Assembly (NCBI RefSeq): GCF_038622445.1
Contig: NZ_CP152019.1
Span: 2,950,501-3,014,500 of the forward strand
DNA: 64,000 nt
Direction: 5' to 3'
Source: Sporosarcina sp. FSL K6-1522
GTDB taxonomy: Bacteria > Bacillota > Bacilli > Bacillales_A > Planococcaceae
Shown: piece by piece, positions 45,777 to 55,185 of the stretch
Layout: the number at the start of each line of letters is the position of its first letter
Numbering within the stretch: the first letter of the stretch is position 1
The notes under the pieces: generated by a model
Seen by the model: only the letters and a program-made list of their open reading frames with translations
What the model was told of the DNA's origin: nothing
The model's database searches: none
Program-made: the position numbers and the translations under genes

Positions 45777-46681
45777 TTAAACTTCGATGACACGCCCAAT
45801 AGATTTTGCTGTAAATCCATCGCAGGCTCGAATCATCGCAATCGTCACAATTGGATCAACCAAAGCCCGCTTCACAGCAATTGTCAGCACATAAGCACCG
45901 ACAATTGTAAGAAAGCCAAAGAAAAAGCCCATATCATGTGTGTTTCTTGAAATAAGCTTTGCAATCCCCATCAATGATAAGGCAAATAAAATGAATGTGA
46001 CAATGCTAAATAGGTAAATACAGGCTATTGCTCCAGCTGCGGTTTTCAAAATACCTTTCCAGCTTTGCGCATATAAGACAACACCGTCCGAAGCAGATTT
46101 CCAAACCGTTTCTGGACGCTCTTCATTTTTCCGTAAAATAACATAGCTGCCAACAGCCTCATCAATATAATTCAAACTAACAGACATGACGGTATTGATA
46201 AGGCCAATCATATTTTTCGCACCGGGAACAAAACTAAATGACTCACCCATTCTCAACATTCAACGTTGTATTTGTCAAACAGCAGCATGAACGGCTATAT
46301 TGACGACAAAAGCTAGCTAGGTTAGCAGAACCGAAATGCTTCTTTACTTGCTTTTTCCCGTAGGCAATCTGTCCTTTACCATCAGGAATCTGTCCATTTT
46401 TCAACAATTCCACAACAACAGAAATATGACCTACTTTTACCATATACATAACATACCGCTCCCCAAATTTCAGTTCACCATATACTGTACCGAAAGCAAT
46501 GAGCATAACGATCAGAAAGGCCCCAGAACTGTCACCAAACAGTTTTAGGAGCAAAAAACCAACACCCATCATGATGCTTAAAAAAAGCAATGCACCGGTA
46601 GCAAAAATACCGTAAATAACAATGCGTGTGAATAAAAAGGGCATCCGTTCGACTAACTAATTGCATAATTGACAACTTCAT
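45777..46681 (-). pseudogene. Frameshifted multi-span membrane protein gene
   Basis: Three reading frames give one continuous protein: MKLSIMQLVSRT, then MPFLFTRIVIYGIFATG to KHFGSANLASF, then GESFSFVPGAKNMIGL to the end at 45777. One extra base near 46646, one near 46309 and TGA codons at 46275-46277 and 46260-46262 break it. About 290 residues with five or six hydrophobic segments; family not recognised. It follows a lipoprotein gene that is also frameshifted, so this former operon is decaying, or the region holds sequence errors. Confidence 0.75.
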
Positions 46682-46700
46682 CCCTCCGCTCATCGGGAAA

Positions 46701-47355
46701 TTAGGATTCTTCTTCCACTTTATCAAAAACATAATTTTCGATTCTTACCCATGTAACCCCTTCGTCAGACTCTTCAAAACCTAGCCAAATCGAAAATTCA
46801 GTGGTTTTGAGCTTTAGCGTAGCCGTTTTATTTTCAGCATCTTGCCTCTTCTCTACTCCTTTGACATGAATATCTTCAAGAAATTTTTTATGCGCTTCGT
46901 ACTACCTCTTTCCAACCTACTTCCACTCGGTAAGATGTCTTCAGAAAATCAGCACTATGGGTAGTACTGTAACTAACACTCGTTTCTCCTACTTCTGCAC
47001 AGTCAGGTAAAGGATAACCGGCTGGCAGATACTCGAAAATCTCTTCGATTGCAATGGCATTTGCCTCCATATCTTCGATGAAATCTCCGCAATCTATTAC
47101 GCGCGGTGTATCTTTTTTAGTATCGCTAGTAGCAGGAACTATATCTTCAGTTCCCTCTTCACCTGCTTTTGTTAGATTTTCTTCTTCAGTCGGCTTCTCT
47201 TCAACAGCTTCAACTTCCGTCTCTTCAGCCATGTCAATATTAATCCCATCTTTAGATACTTCTACTTTGCCACCATCTCCAAGGGGTATTGATATACAGC
47301 CTGTCAATAAGATACTGACAAAAGCAACGGATAAATAAGCAAGTATTTTCTTCAT
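46701..47355 (-). pseudogene. Frameshifted lipoprotein gene
   Basis: The 5' part encodes a lipoprotein (signal 1-19, lipobox LTGC with Cys20), an acidic linker rich in E and T (about 45-85), and a folded domain to VGWKEV. One extra base near 46901-46905 shifts the frame to an early stop at 46888; the other frame continues with EAHKKFLEDIH to VFDKVEEES and stops at 46701, just before the next gene. Function unknown. ATG 47355 follows GGAGGTG. The N-terminal 155 residues could still be made and exported. Confidence 0.75.
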
Positions 47356-47378
47356 TGACCTACACCTCCACTACACAG

Positions 47379-47762
47379 TTACTTTAATTGTTTTTCCGCC
47401 ATCTCACCGACAAACGGTAACTTGTAATATTTCCCTTTATAGGCTTGGTACATCATAAAAACAATTATCCCCAAAATAAAAGGTCCCATTAAGAGATTAA
47501 AAATCCAACCAATTACAGGTACGAGCTCCAATGCAATATTCGCAATGAGTAAGGCCACACCAAGAAAAACGGCTTGCAGTGCATGAAAACGAATAAAGCG
47601 ATTTTCTTTTTCCATGAATAAGAAGACTAAGCCAATGATGAAAATGTAGCAAAGCATCCCTCCGATATTTTCATCTAACCCCATTGAACTTGTTCTCCCA
47701 TCCTCTTTAAAAACAGGATTGGCTTTGCATGTAGCATCATCTTTCTTCTCATGTTCAGTCAA
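47379..47762 (-). CDS. DUF4870 domain membrane protein
   Basis: 127-aa protein with a polar N-terminus of about 30 residues and three hydrophobic segments (about 33-50, 63-82, 87-108), as in DUF4870 (motif FIRFHALQAVFL). The TTG at 47762 lies 12 bases after GGAGG. First intact gene of the decayed operon at 45.8-47.8 kb. Function unknown. Confidence 0.8.
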   Translation of the reverse strand: MTEHEKKDDATCKANPVFKEDGRTSSMGLDENIGGMLCYIFIIGLVFLFMEKENRFIRFHALQAVFLGVALLIANIALELVPVIGWIFNLLMGPFILGIIVFMMYQAYKGKYYKLPFVGEMAEKQLK

Positions 47763-47906
47763 GTCATGTCCCGTCCTCCTTTAATATCTTCGTATTGTTA
47801 GTCTACGAATCAAAGGTTAAATTACAGTTAAATTAAAAGATCCTTTTAAATCAGAATAAAAGCTCCATATACTAACTTATCCATAGTACGAGAATTTTAT
47901 AGTTAT

Positions 47907-47941
47907 ACAAAAAAAGAACCTACCAAAATACTAGTAGGTCC
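47907..47941 (-). terminator. Terminator of the sulfonate-type ABC operon
   Basis: GACCTAC/GTAGGTT stem downstream of the binding-protein gene, followed on the minus strand by seven Ts. Confidence 0.82.
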
Positions 47942-47949
47942 CCCATATA

Positions 47950-48954
47950 TTATTTTCCTTCAATTTCCTGCAATTGATCCAATTGAATCATGCCCTCGAT
48001 ATCATTACTTTGCACATAGCCAGCCTCTTTACTAATATCTGCCATCTCTTGAATAACTTGCTCGTTCACAGATGTTGTCACTTCAAGTCTAGCGAATGCA
48101 GCTTGCAACTCTTCTTTATTAATTTCTTTTCCTGTTAAGTCCTTAATATGCTTAATGACAAGCGCTTGGCTTTCCTCAGGATTTTGTTGGATAAAATCGA
48201 CCGCTTTTGTATGCGCTGTTAAGTAAGCCTTCACAAACGCTTCATTTTCCGTGAAGCTTTTAGTTGCTGCGACAACTGTATTTGTTGATTCCTTGCCCCA
48301 GGCGAATGACTCCCAATCCAGTAGTAGTTCCCCTTTTGCTTGCGTTTCTAAAATGTATCCCCATGGCTCTTGTGTCGCGGCAGCATCCACAGACTTCTGG
48401 ATGAAGAGCGTTGCTGTATCTGCTGGTGCCGCAGCAAATAATTCAACTGTCCCCCCATTAGATGTTGGTTTTAGGCCAACATCATTGAGTGCTTTACGTA
48501 ACATAACATCTTGTGTACTGCCAATGACAGGAATCGCTACTTTTTTACCGTCCAACTCCGCCAAATCGGTAATCTGGCTGCCTTCGCTTGCAACGAGAAC
48601 CGCTCCACCGTTTACAGCTCCAGATAGGATGTGATAACTAGGGTCTTTGACGTACGTATTCAATAATGGCCCCGGTCCAACCGTCCCGACATCAATTGCC
48701 TTTGTTACCATCGCTTCCATAAATAATCCACCATTGTTAACGGTTTTTGTATTGATTTTAATATCTTCTCCAAACGCTTCTGTGAAGTAATCATTTTCCA
48801 ACGCAACAATGGTTGCCATATGCGTTAAGTTTGGAAAGTAACCGATGTTTACTTCTTTGCTATCTTGCACTCTACCTTCTCCCTTGCCACAAGCTGTTAA
48901 AATGCTTAAAACGACTATCGAAATAAATCCAAGTATGAATAATTTATGTTTCAT
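47950..48954 (-). CDS. ABC substrate-binding lipoprotein (sulfonate/taurine/nitrate type)
   Basis: 334-aa NMT1/SsuA-type binding protein. Lipoprotein signal (hydrophobic 5-20, lipobox LTAC), then NIGYFPNLTHMATIVALENDYF and GPGPLLNTYVKDP, marks of the SsuA/TauA family. GGGGGAGAG precedes ATG 48954; the frame opens at 49008. Third gene of the ATPase-permease-binding protein operon. The nearby cysK and the siroheme and sulfite reductase genes favour an organosulfur substrate. Confidence 0.9.
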   Translation of the reverse strand: MKHKLFILGFISIVVLSILTACGKGEGRVQDSKEVNIGYFPNLTHMATIVALENDYFTEAFGEDIKINTKTVNNGGLFMEAMVTKAIDVGTVGPGPLLNTYVKDPSYHILSGAVNGGAVLVASEGSQITDLAELDGKKVAIPVIGSTQDVMLRKALNDVGLKPTSNGGTVELFAAAPADTATLFIQKSVDAAATQEPWGYILETQAKGELLLDWESFAWGKESTNTVVAATKSFTENEAFVKAYLTAHTKAVDFIQQNPEESQALVIKHIKDLTGKEINKEELQAAFARLEVTTSVNEQVIQEMADISKEAGYVQSNDIEGMIQLDQLQEIEGK

Positions 48955-48992
48955 CGTTATCTCTCCCCCAAGTTTTAATTTATTTAATCTAC

Positions 48993-49745
48993 TTAATGAA
49001 TGCCCCATTTTTTCTGTACTCGACGTTCTAATCGTAAGAAGACGAGATTATCCATGATTGTACCGATGATGCCAATAATAATCATGACGGAAATGACTAA
49101 ATCCATTTGTCCAAGAGATCGACCGGTTTCTAGTAAATGACCAAGGCCACCACCAGCACCGAGTAATTCCCCCGCCATTAATGCACGCCAGGAAAATGCC
49201 CAAGCAATGCGGAAACCCGAGATGATTTGCGGAACGGAAGCGGGTATAATTACCGTTCGAACAAAATGAAAGCCGCTCGACCCTAATGTTTTCGCAACAC
49301 GTTGGTAGAGTGACGGCACATTTTTAAAACCACTTGTCGCACTCACTGTCATTGTCCATGTTGCCCCAATCGTTACGATAAAAAGAATCGAGAAATCATT
49401 TAAGCCGAACCAGACAATGGCCAGTGGAAACCAAACAATACTTGGGATTGATTGTAACGCGGTTACGAGGAATCCCAGTGTATCTTCCACAAGTTTAAAG
49501 CGCCATATTAAGTAACCTAGAAAAAGACCGAGTAGCGTTGCAATAGTAAAGCCAATGAGCAACCGACTCATACTCTTAAAAATTGCGACCGTTATTTGAC
49601 CGTCTACAATCCCTGTAAACAGAGTTTTAAGCACTTGTAGAAAACTCGGAAACATAAAATCCGGTAAGCTTGATAGTCTAGATGTGACTTCCCATATCAC
49701 CGCTAGTATCGCGATGAAGAGGGTTCGTCTCAAAAATGTAGTCAT
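48993..49745 (-). CDS. ABC permease (SsuC/TauC type)
   Basis: 250-aa BPD-type permease with about six membrane segments and the EAA loop RVAKTLGSSGFHFVRTVIIPAS. AGGAGGAAA lies before ATG 49745. It overlaps the ATPase gene by 68 bp, so the ATPase end and the permease start are coupled. Works as a dimer with the ATPase and binding protein on either side. Confidence 0.92.
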   Translation of the reverse strand: MTTFLRRTLFIAILAVIWEVTSRLSSLPDFMFPSFLQVLKTLFTGIVDGQITVAIFKSMSRLLIGFTIATLLGLFLGYLIWRFKLVEDTLGFLVTALQSIPSIVWFPLAIVWFGLNDFSILFIVTIGATWTMTVSATSGFKNVPSLYQRVAKTLGSSGFHFVRTVIIPASVPQIISGFRIAWAFSWRALMAGELLGAGGGLGHLLETGRSLGQMDLVISVMIIIGIIGTIMDNLVFLRLERRVQKKWGIH

Positions 49746-50520
49746 CCCCCATTTCCTCCTTTAACACTTTCTCAATTTCCCCTTGTAATGAAGCTAATAT
49801 TTGTTTTTCTAAATGGAACGTTACGTCATTCGGCATGACACCATCCGTTGATGTTTTCGTAGAATACGTCTCTTTGATTTTGCCCGGACGTGTTTCAAAC
49901 ACGATGATCTTTTCAGATAACAGAACCGCCTCACGGATGTTATGCGTAACAAAGAAAATCGTCACTTTCGTTTTTCGCCATATTTCCAGCAATTCATGAT
50001 GGAGCACCATCCTCGTTTGTTCATCAAGTGCGGCAAATGGTTCATCCATTAGGAGAATTGTCGGCTCCATCACAAGTGCGCGCGCAATGGATACACGTTG
50101 TTTCATGCCACCCGATAATTGATGTGGATATGAATCGATATATTTGCTTAAATGCACCATTTTTAACATATCAATCGCTTTCGTTTCCGCCTGTTTTTTG
50201 GGCATCCCTTTCAGCAATAACCCGTATGTGACATTATCGAGAACCGTTAGCCAAGGAAACAGGCCATCCTCTTGAAAAACAACTACTCGCTCTGGTCCAG
50301 GACCTGTTACGGCTGTGCCCTCAATCCGAATTTCTCCTTTGTCTGCTTTTTCAAGACCAGCGATCAAATAAAGCAATGTGGATTTACCGCAGCCTGATGG
50401 CCCGACAATCGAAACAAACTGCCCCTTCTCTACTTCTAACGAGATACAATCCAACACTTGTACTTGCCCCTTCTCTTCATGTGTAAAACTTTTTTCAATG
50501 CTATCAATCGTTAAATACAT
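49678..50520 (-). CDS. ABC ATP-binding protein (SsuB/TauB type)
   Basis: 280-aa ATPase: Walker A GPSGCGKST (about 39-47), signature LSGGMKQRVSIARAL, Walker B ILLMDEPFAALDEQT, H-loop VTHN. A C-terminal extension of about 40 residues (from LASLQGEIEKVLKEE) is longer than in standard SsuB and overlaps the permease start. ATG 50520 follows GGGAGTGGG. First gene of the operon. Confidence 0.92.
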   Translation of the reverse strand: MYLTIDSIEKSFTHEEKGQVQVLDCISLEVEKGQFVSIVGPSGCGKSTLLYLIAGLEKADKGEIRIEGTAVTGPGPERVVVFQEDGLFPWLTVLDNVTYGLLLKGMPKKQAETKAIDMLKMVHLSKYIDSYPHQLSGGMKQRVSIARALVMEPTILLMDEPFAALDEQTRMVLHHELLEIWRKTKVTIFFVTHNIREAVLLSEKIIVFETRPGKIKETYSTKTSTDGVMPNDVTFHLEKQILASLQGEIEKVLKEEMGDDYIFETNPLHRDTSGDMGSHI

Positions 50521-50640
50521 TTTGGGTCCCACTCCCATCTCAATACCTACTATTTTTATATGTTTTATACTATTAATCAATATTCTCTTATTTCTATGTA
50601 GTTTGTCAACTATTATTTTTACATATACGCTATTTTTATC

Positions 50641-50680
50641 TAAAAAAACCTTTTGCCAACTTTCGATTAGGCAAAAGGTT
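50641..50680 (-). terminator. Terminator of cysK
   Basis: 11-bp perfect stem (50647-50657 with 50670-50680) with seven Ts on the minus strand. Confidence 0.88.
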
Positions 50681-50743
50681 CTCTTTTAAAAGGATAAGTA
50701 TACGTTTATTGACCAGGATTGATAACTAGTCCCTAGCTCTTTT

Positions 50744-51673
50744 TTATTGCGAAAATAGATCACTCGATAAGTAGCGTTCACCAGAGTCAGGTGCAATGCA
50801 CACAACTGTATCCTCAGGGGTCAAACGCTTAGCAACCATTAATGCTGCATAGATGGATGCACCGCCTGAAGGTCCAATGAGTATCCCCTCTTGCGCCGCC
50901 GCATTCCGCACAGTCTCATAGGCTTCCTCATCTTTAATTTTAAAAATTTCATCATAAACTGCTGTATTTAACACTGAGGGAATAAAACCTGGACTTGTCC
51001 CAACCAGTTTGTGTTTTCCTGGTTCACCACCTGATAATACGGGAGATCCCGCCGGCTCTACAACATGAACCGTAACAGATTCATCATGCGCCTTCAACGC
51101 TTCTCCAGTTCCCGTTACCGTTCCTCCTGTACCTGACGTACAAACAAAGGCCGTCAATTTACGCCCAACCGATTCCAGTGCATCTACAATCTCAACTGCT
51201 GTCGTTGTTCGATGAGCATCGGGATTTGCTGTATTTTCAAATTGCATGGGAATAAAGCTATTAGAAATCTGTGCCGCCAATTCATTAGCCTTAGCAATAG
51301 CACCAGGCATTCTTTCACTACTTGGTGTTAGCACAACTTCCGCTCCATAGGCCTTCATTAAATTAATTCGTTCAAGCGTCGCATTGTCCGGCATGATGAA
51401 AATCGCTCGATAGCCCCTTGCTGCAGCATTCATCGCTAAACCAATGCCTGTATTTCCAGATGTAGGTTCTATAATCGTTGCCCCCGCTACTAATTGCCCA
51501 CTTTTTTCCGCCTCAATAATCATATTATACGCCGCTCGATCCTTGACACTTCGACTTGGATTAAAATACTCCAGCTTCACATAGACCGCGGCCCCTTGTG
51601 CATTCGTCAATCGATTTAACTTTACGAGTGGTGTATTTCCAATTAAATCTGCGATATTATTAACTACTTTCAT
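50744..51673 (-). CDS. cysK: Cysteine synthase (O-acetylserine sulfhydrylase)
   Basis: 309-aa PLP enzyme making cysteine from O-acetylserine and sulfide. PLP lysine Lys44 in SRSVKDRAAYNM, TSGNTGIGLA, and GTGGTVTGTGEAL. GGGAGGAAA lies before ATG 51673; the frame opens at 51721. It precedes the sulfonate-type transporter on the same strand but has its own terminator, so the two are neighbours in function, not one transcript. Confidence 0.93.
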   Translation of the reverse strand: MKVVNNIADLIGNTPLVKLNRLTNAQGAAVYVKLEYFNPSRSVKDRAAYNMIIEAEKSGQLVAGATIIEPTSGNTGIGLAMNAAARGYRAIFIMPDNATLERINLMKAYGAEVVLTPSSERMPGAIAKANELAAQISNSFIPMQFENTANPDAHRTTTAVEIVDALESVGRKLTAFVCTSGTGGTVTGTGEALKAHDESVTVHVVEPAGSPVLSGGEPGKHKLVGTSPGFIPSVLNTAVYDEIFKIKDEEAYETVRNAAAQEGILIGPSGGASIYAALMVAKRLTPEDTVVCIAPDSGERYLSSDLFSQ

Positions 51674-51910
51674 CTTTATTTTCCTCCCATTCCCACAAAT
51701 TATTCTAATACGATTTTTCAATCTATATTATTCCTACCTTTTTATCATACAATAAAAACAGCGAGACAACTAGATAAAGTTCACCTAGCTAACTCGCAAT
51801 TTTCCGCTTAACTGATAGGGGTTTGCACGTATAGAACAGGCGCTAGAGCCCAGACGGGTACATGTACTTAATTATCCACAGTACGAGACTTTTATAGTTT
51901 CCTATAGAAC

Positions 51911-51936
51911 AAAAAAACCTCCGATTGGAGGTTTTT
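51911..51936 (-). terminator. Terminator of ctaB
   Basis: AACCTCC-GATT-GGAGGTT stem followed by seven Ts on the minus strand. Confidence 0.88.
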
Positions 51937-51958
51937 GTAGTACAGCTATCTATATTCC

Positions 51959-52891
51959 TTAACTAAACATCGGTAACGTCACAATAATAGCTGTAAGGAA
52001 TAAAATGGCTACGTAATTTACCGAACAGAGGAACATCATATGTGCCCACTTCATATCATCCTTAGTGAAAAAACCAGCAATACTTGCGGCTAACCAACCT
52101 ACGTTTAGCAGAGTTGCAATCACGATAAACACCGTGCCAAGTGAACCTAAAAAGAAAGGCAACGGCAATAAACAAGCAACATATACAGCAATTTGACGCT
52201 TCGTAAATGCAAAACCATGTACAACTGGGAGCATTGCAACATTCGCTGCGCGATATTCTTCACATTTTTTCATAGCAATGACAAATGTATGCGGCATTTG
52301 CCAAATAAACAAAATAAATGCGAGCATAAGTGGAACAATATGATAACCCGGAGCAATAGCTGTCCAGCCAATTAAAGGCGTTACAGCACCCGACACACTA
52401 CCAATTACTGTATTCAACGTATACTTGCGCTTTGCCCACATTGTATACAAAATTACATAGGTGAACCACCCAACGAATGCATAAATAACTGCTTCCATCG
52501 TTGTAAAGTATAAAAATAAAAAACCGATAACAGACAATGCAATCCCCACGAATAATACCATCTTCAGCGAGAAATTCCCTGTTACTGTTGGACGTTTTTT
52601 CGTACGCTCCATTACTGTATCGATATCAACATCATACCAGTTATTTAGCACAAGAGCTCCAGCCATGACAAGCGTACTTCCAATCATCGTTAGCAAAAAT
52701 AATTCCCAATTTGCTCTCAATGTCGTATCAGTGAAATACAAAGCTAGCCAAAATCCAGTTAATACAGGTAATACATTCGAAACCAAGACAATACCTTTGA
52801 ATAATGATTTTAAATCTGCCATCAATGCTCGTACACTTCGATCTGTTTCCTTCTCAACCTGCTGCTGAGAAAAAGCAATTTCTTTCGTCAT
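51959..52891 (-). CDS. ctaB: Protoheme IX farnesyltransferase
   Basis: 310-aa UbiA-family prenyltransferase adding farnesyl to haem b to give haem o for cytochrome oxidase. The Asp-rich motif NNWYDVDIDTVMERTKKRP (about 81-99) and about nine membrane segments are visible. GGGGAGAG precedes ATG 52891. Usually near ctaA or the cta operon; here it stands alone, suggesting a second copy elsewhere or a split locus. Confidence 0.93.
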   Translation of the reverse strand: MTKEIAFSQQQVEKETDRSVRALMADLKSLFKGIVLVSNVLPVLTGFWLALYFTDTTLRANWELFLLTMIGSTLVMAGALVLNNWYDVDIDTVMERTKKRPTVTGNFSLKMVLFVGIALSVIGFLFLYFTTMEAVIYAFVGWFTYVILYTMWAKRKYTLNTVIGSVSGAVTPLIGWTAIAPGYHIVPLMLAFILFIWQMPHTFVIAMKKCEEYRAANVAMLPVVHGFAFTKRQIAVYVACLLPLPFFLGSLGTVFIVIATLLNVGWLAASIAGFFTKDDMKWAHMMFLCSVNYVAILFLTAIIVTLPMFS

Positions 52892-53124
52892 TTACAATTC
52901 TCTCCCCAAAAACGCCAGCACATATATACGCACTCTTTTGGACAACTGGCATAGTTATTCTTATTTTACTCTTAAACTACAAAGAATACAAAGAAACTAA
53001 CACCATAAATAATAAACCGAAAAAGTCTAACTATTATTACCGAGAAGAAGGTCAGAGCAATATAGAAAAAATACCCTTTCCATGATACAATTGAATTACT
53101 AAAAGCCGTTGAGGAGTGGACTTC

Positions 53125-54030
53125 ATGCAAGAACATAAAGGAATTTTGTTAGAAAGTGGCACAAATGAGCTCGAAATCGTTGAATTCGAAGTAGGGAACA
53201 GCAAATTTGGTATTAACGTGATTAAAGTAAAGGAAATTATTCAACCGATCGCGATTACTTATATCCCTCATGCCCATCCTCATGTGGAAGGGATTATTCA
53301 GCTTCGCGGCGAAGTATTGCCTGTGGTTGACATGTTTAAAGCGCTTGGCCTCCCCCCACACACGCAAAATGCACAAGAGAAATTTATTGTGGCGGAGTTC
53401 AATAAGCAAACCGTTGTATTCCACGTTGGAAATGTGACACAAATTCACCGCTTTTCTTGGGAACAAATTGAAAAGCCTTCTGATATGTATCAAGGCGGTA
53501 ATTCACAAATTATCGGGGTCATCAAACATCTTGGTGAGATGATTTTACTACTTGATTTCGAAAAAATCATGGTCGACATTAATCCAGAATCTGGCATCAA
53601 TGTTGAAGCCGTGAAAAAGCTTGGGAAACGGGAGCGTTCTGAAAAGAAAATCGTCATCGCAGAAGATTCGCCATTATTACGTAAACTATTATCAGATACT
53701 CTTTCAGAAGCTGGTTATGTCAACCTGGAATTCTTTGAAAACGGAAAGCTTGCTTACGATTATTTAGAAAGTATAGCTACTGAAAATGATGATATTGAAA
53801 AACATGTACAATTCGTCATTACCGATATCGAAATGCCACAGATGGATGGCCATCATTTAACAAAAAAAATCAAATCTCATCCAGTCCTATCCAAACTACC
53901 GATTGTGATTTTCTCAAGCTTAATTACAGATGATTTGCGTCATAAAGGCGATCAGGTCGGAGCACTCGACCAAATCAGTAAACCTGAAATTGCCGAGCTT
54001 ATATTGAAAATCGATCGCCATATATTATAA
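53125..54030 (+). CDS. cheV: Chemotaxis coupling protein CheV
   Basis: 301-aa CheW-receiver fusion. CheW-like domain (about 15-155; IIQPIAITYIPHAHP, IIQLRGEVLPVVDM) and C-terminal receiver (about 170-300) with acidic pair in VIAEDS, phospho-acceptor Asp in VITDIEMPQMDG and Lys in ISKPE. It couples receptors to CheA and adapts the signal by phosphorylation. ATG 53125 lies after GAGGAGTGG; the frame opens at 53116. Monocistronic. Confidence 0.94.
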   Translation: MQEHKGILLESGTNELEIVEFEVGNSKFGINVIKVKEIIQPIAITYIPHAHPHVEGIIQLRGEVLPVVDMFKALGLPPHTQNAQEKFIVAEFNKQTVVFHVGNVTQIHRFSWEQIEKPSDMYQGGNSQIIGVIKHLGEMILLLDFEKIMVDINPESGINVEAVKKLGKRERSEKKIVIAEDSPLLRKLLSDTLSEAGYVNLEFFENGKLAYDYLESIATENDDIEKHVQFVITDIEMPQMDGHHLTKKIKSHPVLSKLPIVIFSSLITDDLRHKGDQVGALDQISKPEIAELILKIDRHIL

Positions 54031-54038
54031 TATAAACA

Positions 54039-54087
54039 AAAATAGAGACGACTATCCTTTTTAGATAGTGTCTCTATTTTTTTATAA
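54039..54087. terminator. Bidirectional terminator between cheV and glpX
   Basis: Long stem 54039-54057 with 54063-54081, one mismatch, T-tract on both strands. Confidence 0.9.
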
Positions 54088-54091
54088 TTTT

Positions 54092-55051
54092 TTAATGACT
54101 TGTTTCTACAAATTGTGAATGTGTGCTCGTTGCGATAAAGGAATGTGTTGCTATTTTGCCATCTGCTTTTTTACGAACACCCTTCAAAAGTGAACCGTCT
54201 GTAATGCCCGTGGCAATAAAGAAACAATCATCGGTCCTCACAATATCATCCATCGTCAGGACAGCATCCAGATTGGTTATCCCCATCTTCACACAGCGTA
54301 CACGTTCTTCCTCATTGATAGGTGCAAGTCTGCCTTGGAAGTCTCCCCCAAGACATTTCAATGCCACAGCAGATATAACGCCTTCTGGTGCCCCACCTGT
54401 GCCAACTAACAGGTCGACATCTAACTCATCAATTGCCGTTGCAATCGCACCTGTAATGTCTACATCTGCAAACATTCGAACCTTCGCACCTACTTCAAGT
54501 ACCTGCTTCAATAAATGATCATGACGCGGTCGGTCCTGCATCATGACCGTCAATTCACTTACATCTTTTCCAAGCGCTTTGGCAACCGCCTTCATGTTTT
54601 CCGTTAGTGAAAGATTTAAATCGATACAGCCTTTCGCTTTAGGTCCTACTGCGATTTTTTCCATATACATATCTGGCGCATGTAACAACGTTCCTTGCTC
54701 TGCCACCGCAAGAACAACCAAGGAATTATCCAGACCTTTCGATACATTTGTCGTGCCTTCAACCGGATCGACTGCGATATCTACAGCAGGGCCATTCCCT
54801 ATACCAAGTTGCTCACCGATGAATAACATAGGTGCCTCATCCATCTCACCTTCACCGATAACAATACGTGCATCCATATTTATGTGATTCATCGCATCCC
54901 GCATTACTTTTGTCGCAGCACCATCTGCTCCGTTTTTATCGCCTTTTCCAATCCACGGATAAACAGCAGTTGCAGCCTGCTGTACCACTGTTAGAAATTC
55001 ACTCGGGAGTGATTGAATATTCGTTACCTGTTTCGTATGTATCTCTGACAA
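54092..55051 (-). CDS. glpX: Fructose-1,6-bisphosphatase class II (GlpX)
   Basis: 319-aa metal-dependent phosphatase hydrolysing fructose 1,6-bisphosphate in gluconeogenesis. Motifs: GKGDKNGADGAAT, the metal-binding VIGEGEMDEAPMLFIGE, and DPVEGTTN. The ribosome site AGAGGGTG directly abuts GTG 55060 but stands 6-7 bases before TTG 55051, so I take the latter. Separated from the DhaL gene by a terminator, so not firmly in that operon. Confidence 0.92.
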   Translation of the reverse strand: MSEIHTKQVTNIQSLPSEFLTVVQQAATAVYPWIGKGDKNGADGAATKVMRDAMNHINMDARIVIGEGEMDEAPMLFIGEQLGIGNGPAVDIAVDPVEGTTNVSKGLDNSLVVLAVAEQGTLLHAPDMYMEKIAVGPKAKGCIDLNLSLTENMKAVAKALGKDVSELTVMMQDRPRHDHLLKQVLEVGAKVRMFADVDITGAIATAIDELDVDLLVGTGGAPEGVISAVALKCLGGDFQGRLAPINEEERVRCVKMGITNLDAVLTMDDIVRTDDCFFIATGITDGSLLKGVRKKADGKIATHSFIATSTHSQFVETSH

Positions 55052-55130
55052 TTCATCCACCCTCTTTTCATGCTATTGTTTGTATAGTTGTCCATTCAAA
55101 TTATCGAAGAGCCTTCTGTATGTTAATAAA

Positions 55131-55179
55131 AAATCACCCGCCCGTCAACAAGTTTTGACTTTTGATGAGCAGGTGATTT
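55131..55179 (-). terminator. Terminator of the polyol operon
   Basis: Imperfect 17-bp stem 55131-55148 with 55163-55179 directly after the DhaL gene. Confidence 0.78.
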
Positions 55180-55185
55180 GTTTCA

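Noticed and set aside
45714..45950. Plus-strand 78-residue open frame
   Set aside because: Overlaps the decayed membrane protein gene and has no ribosome site or recognisable sequence.
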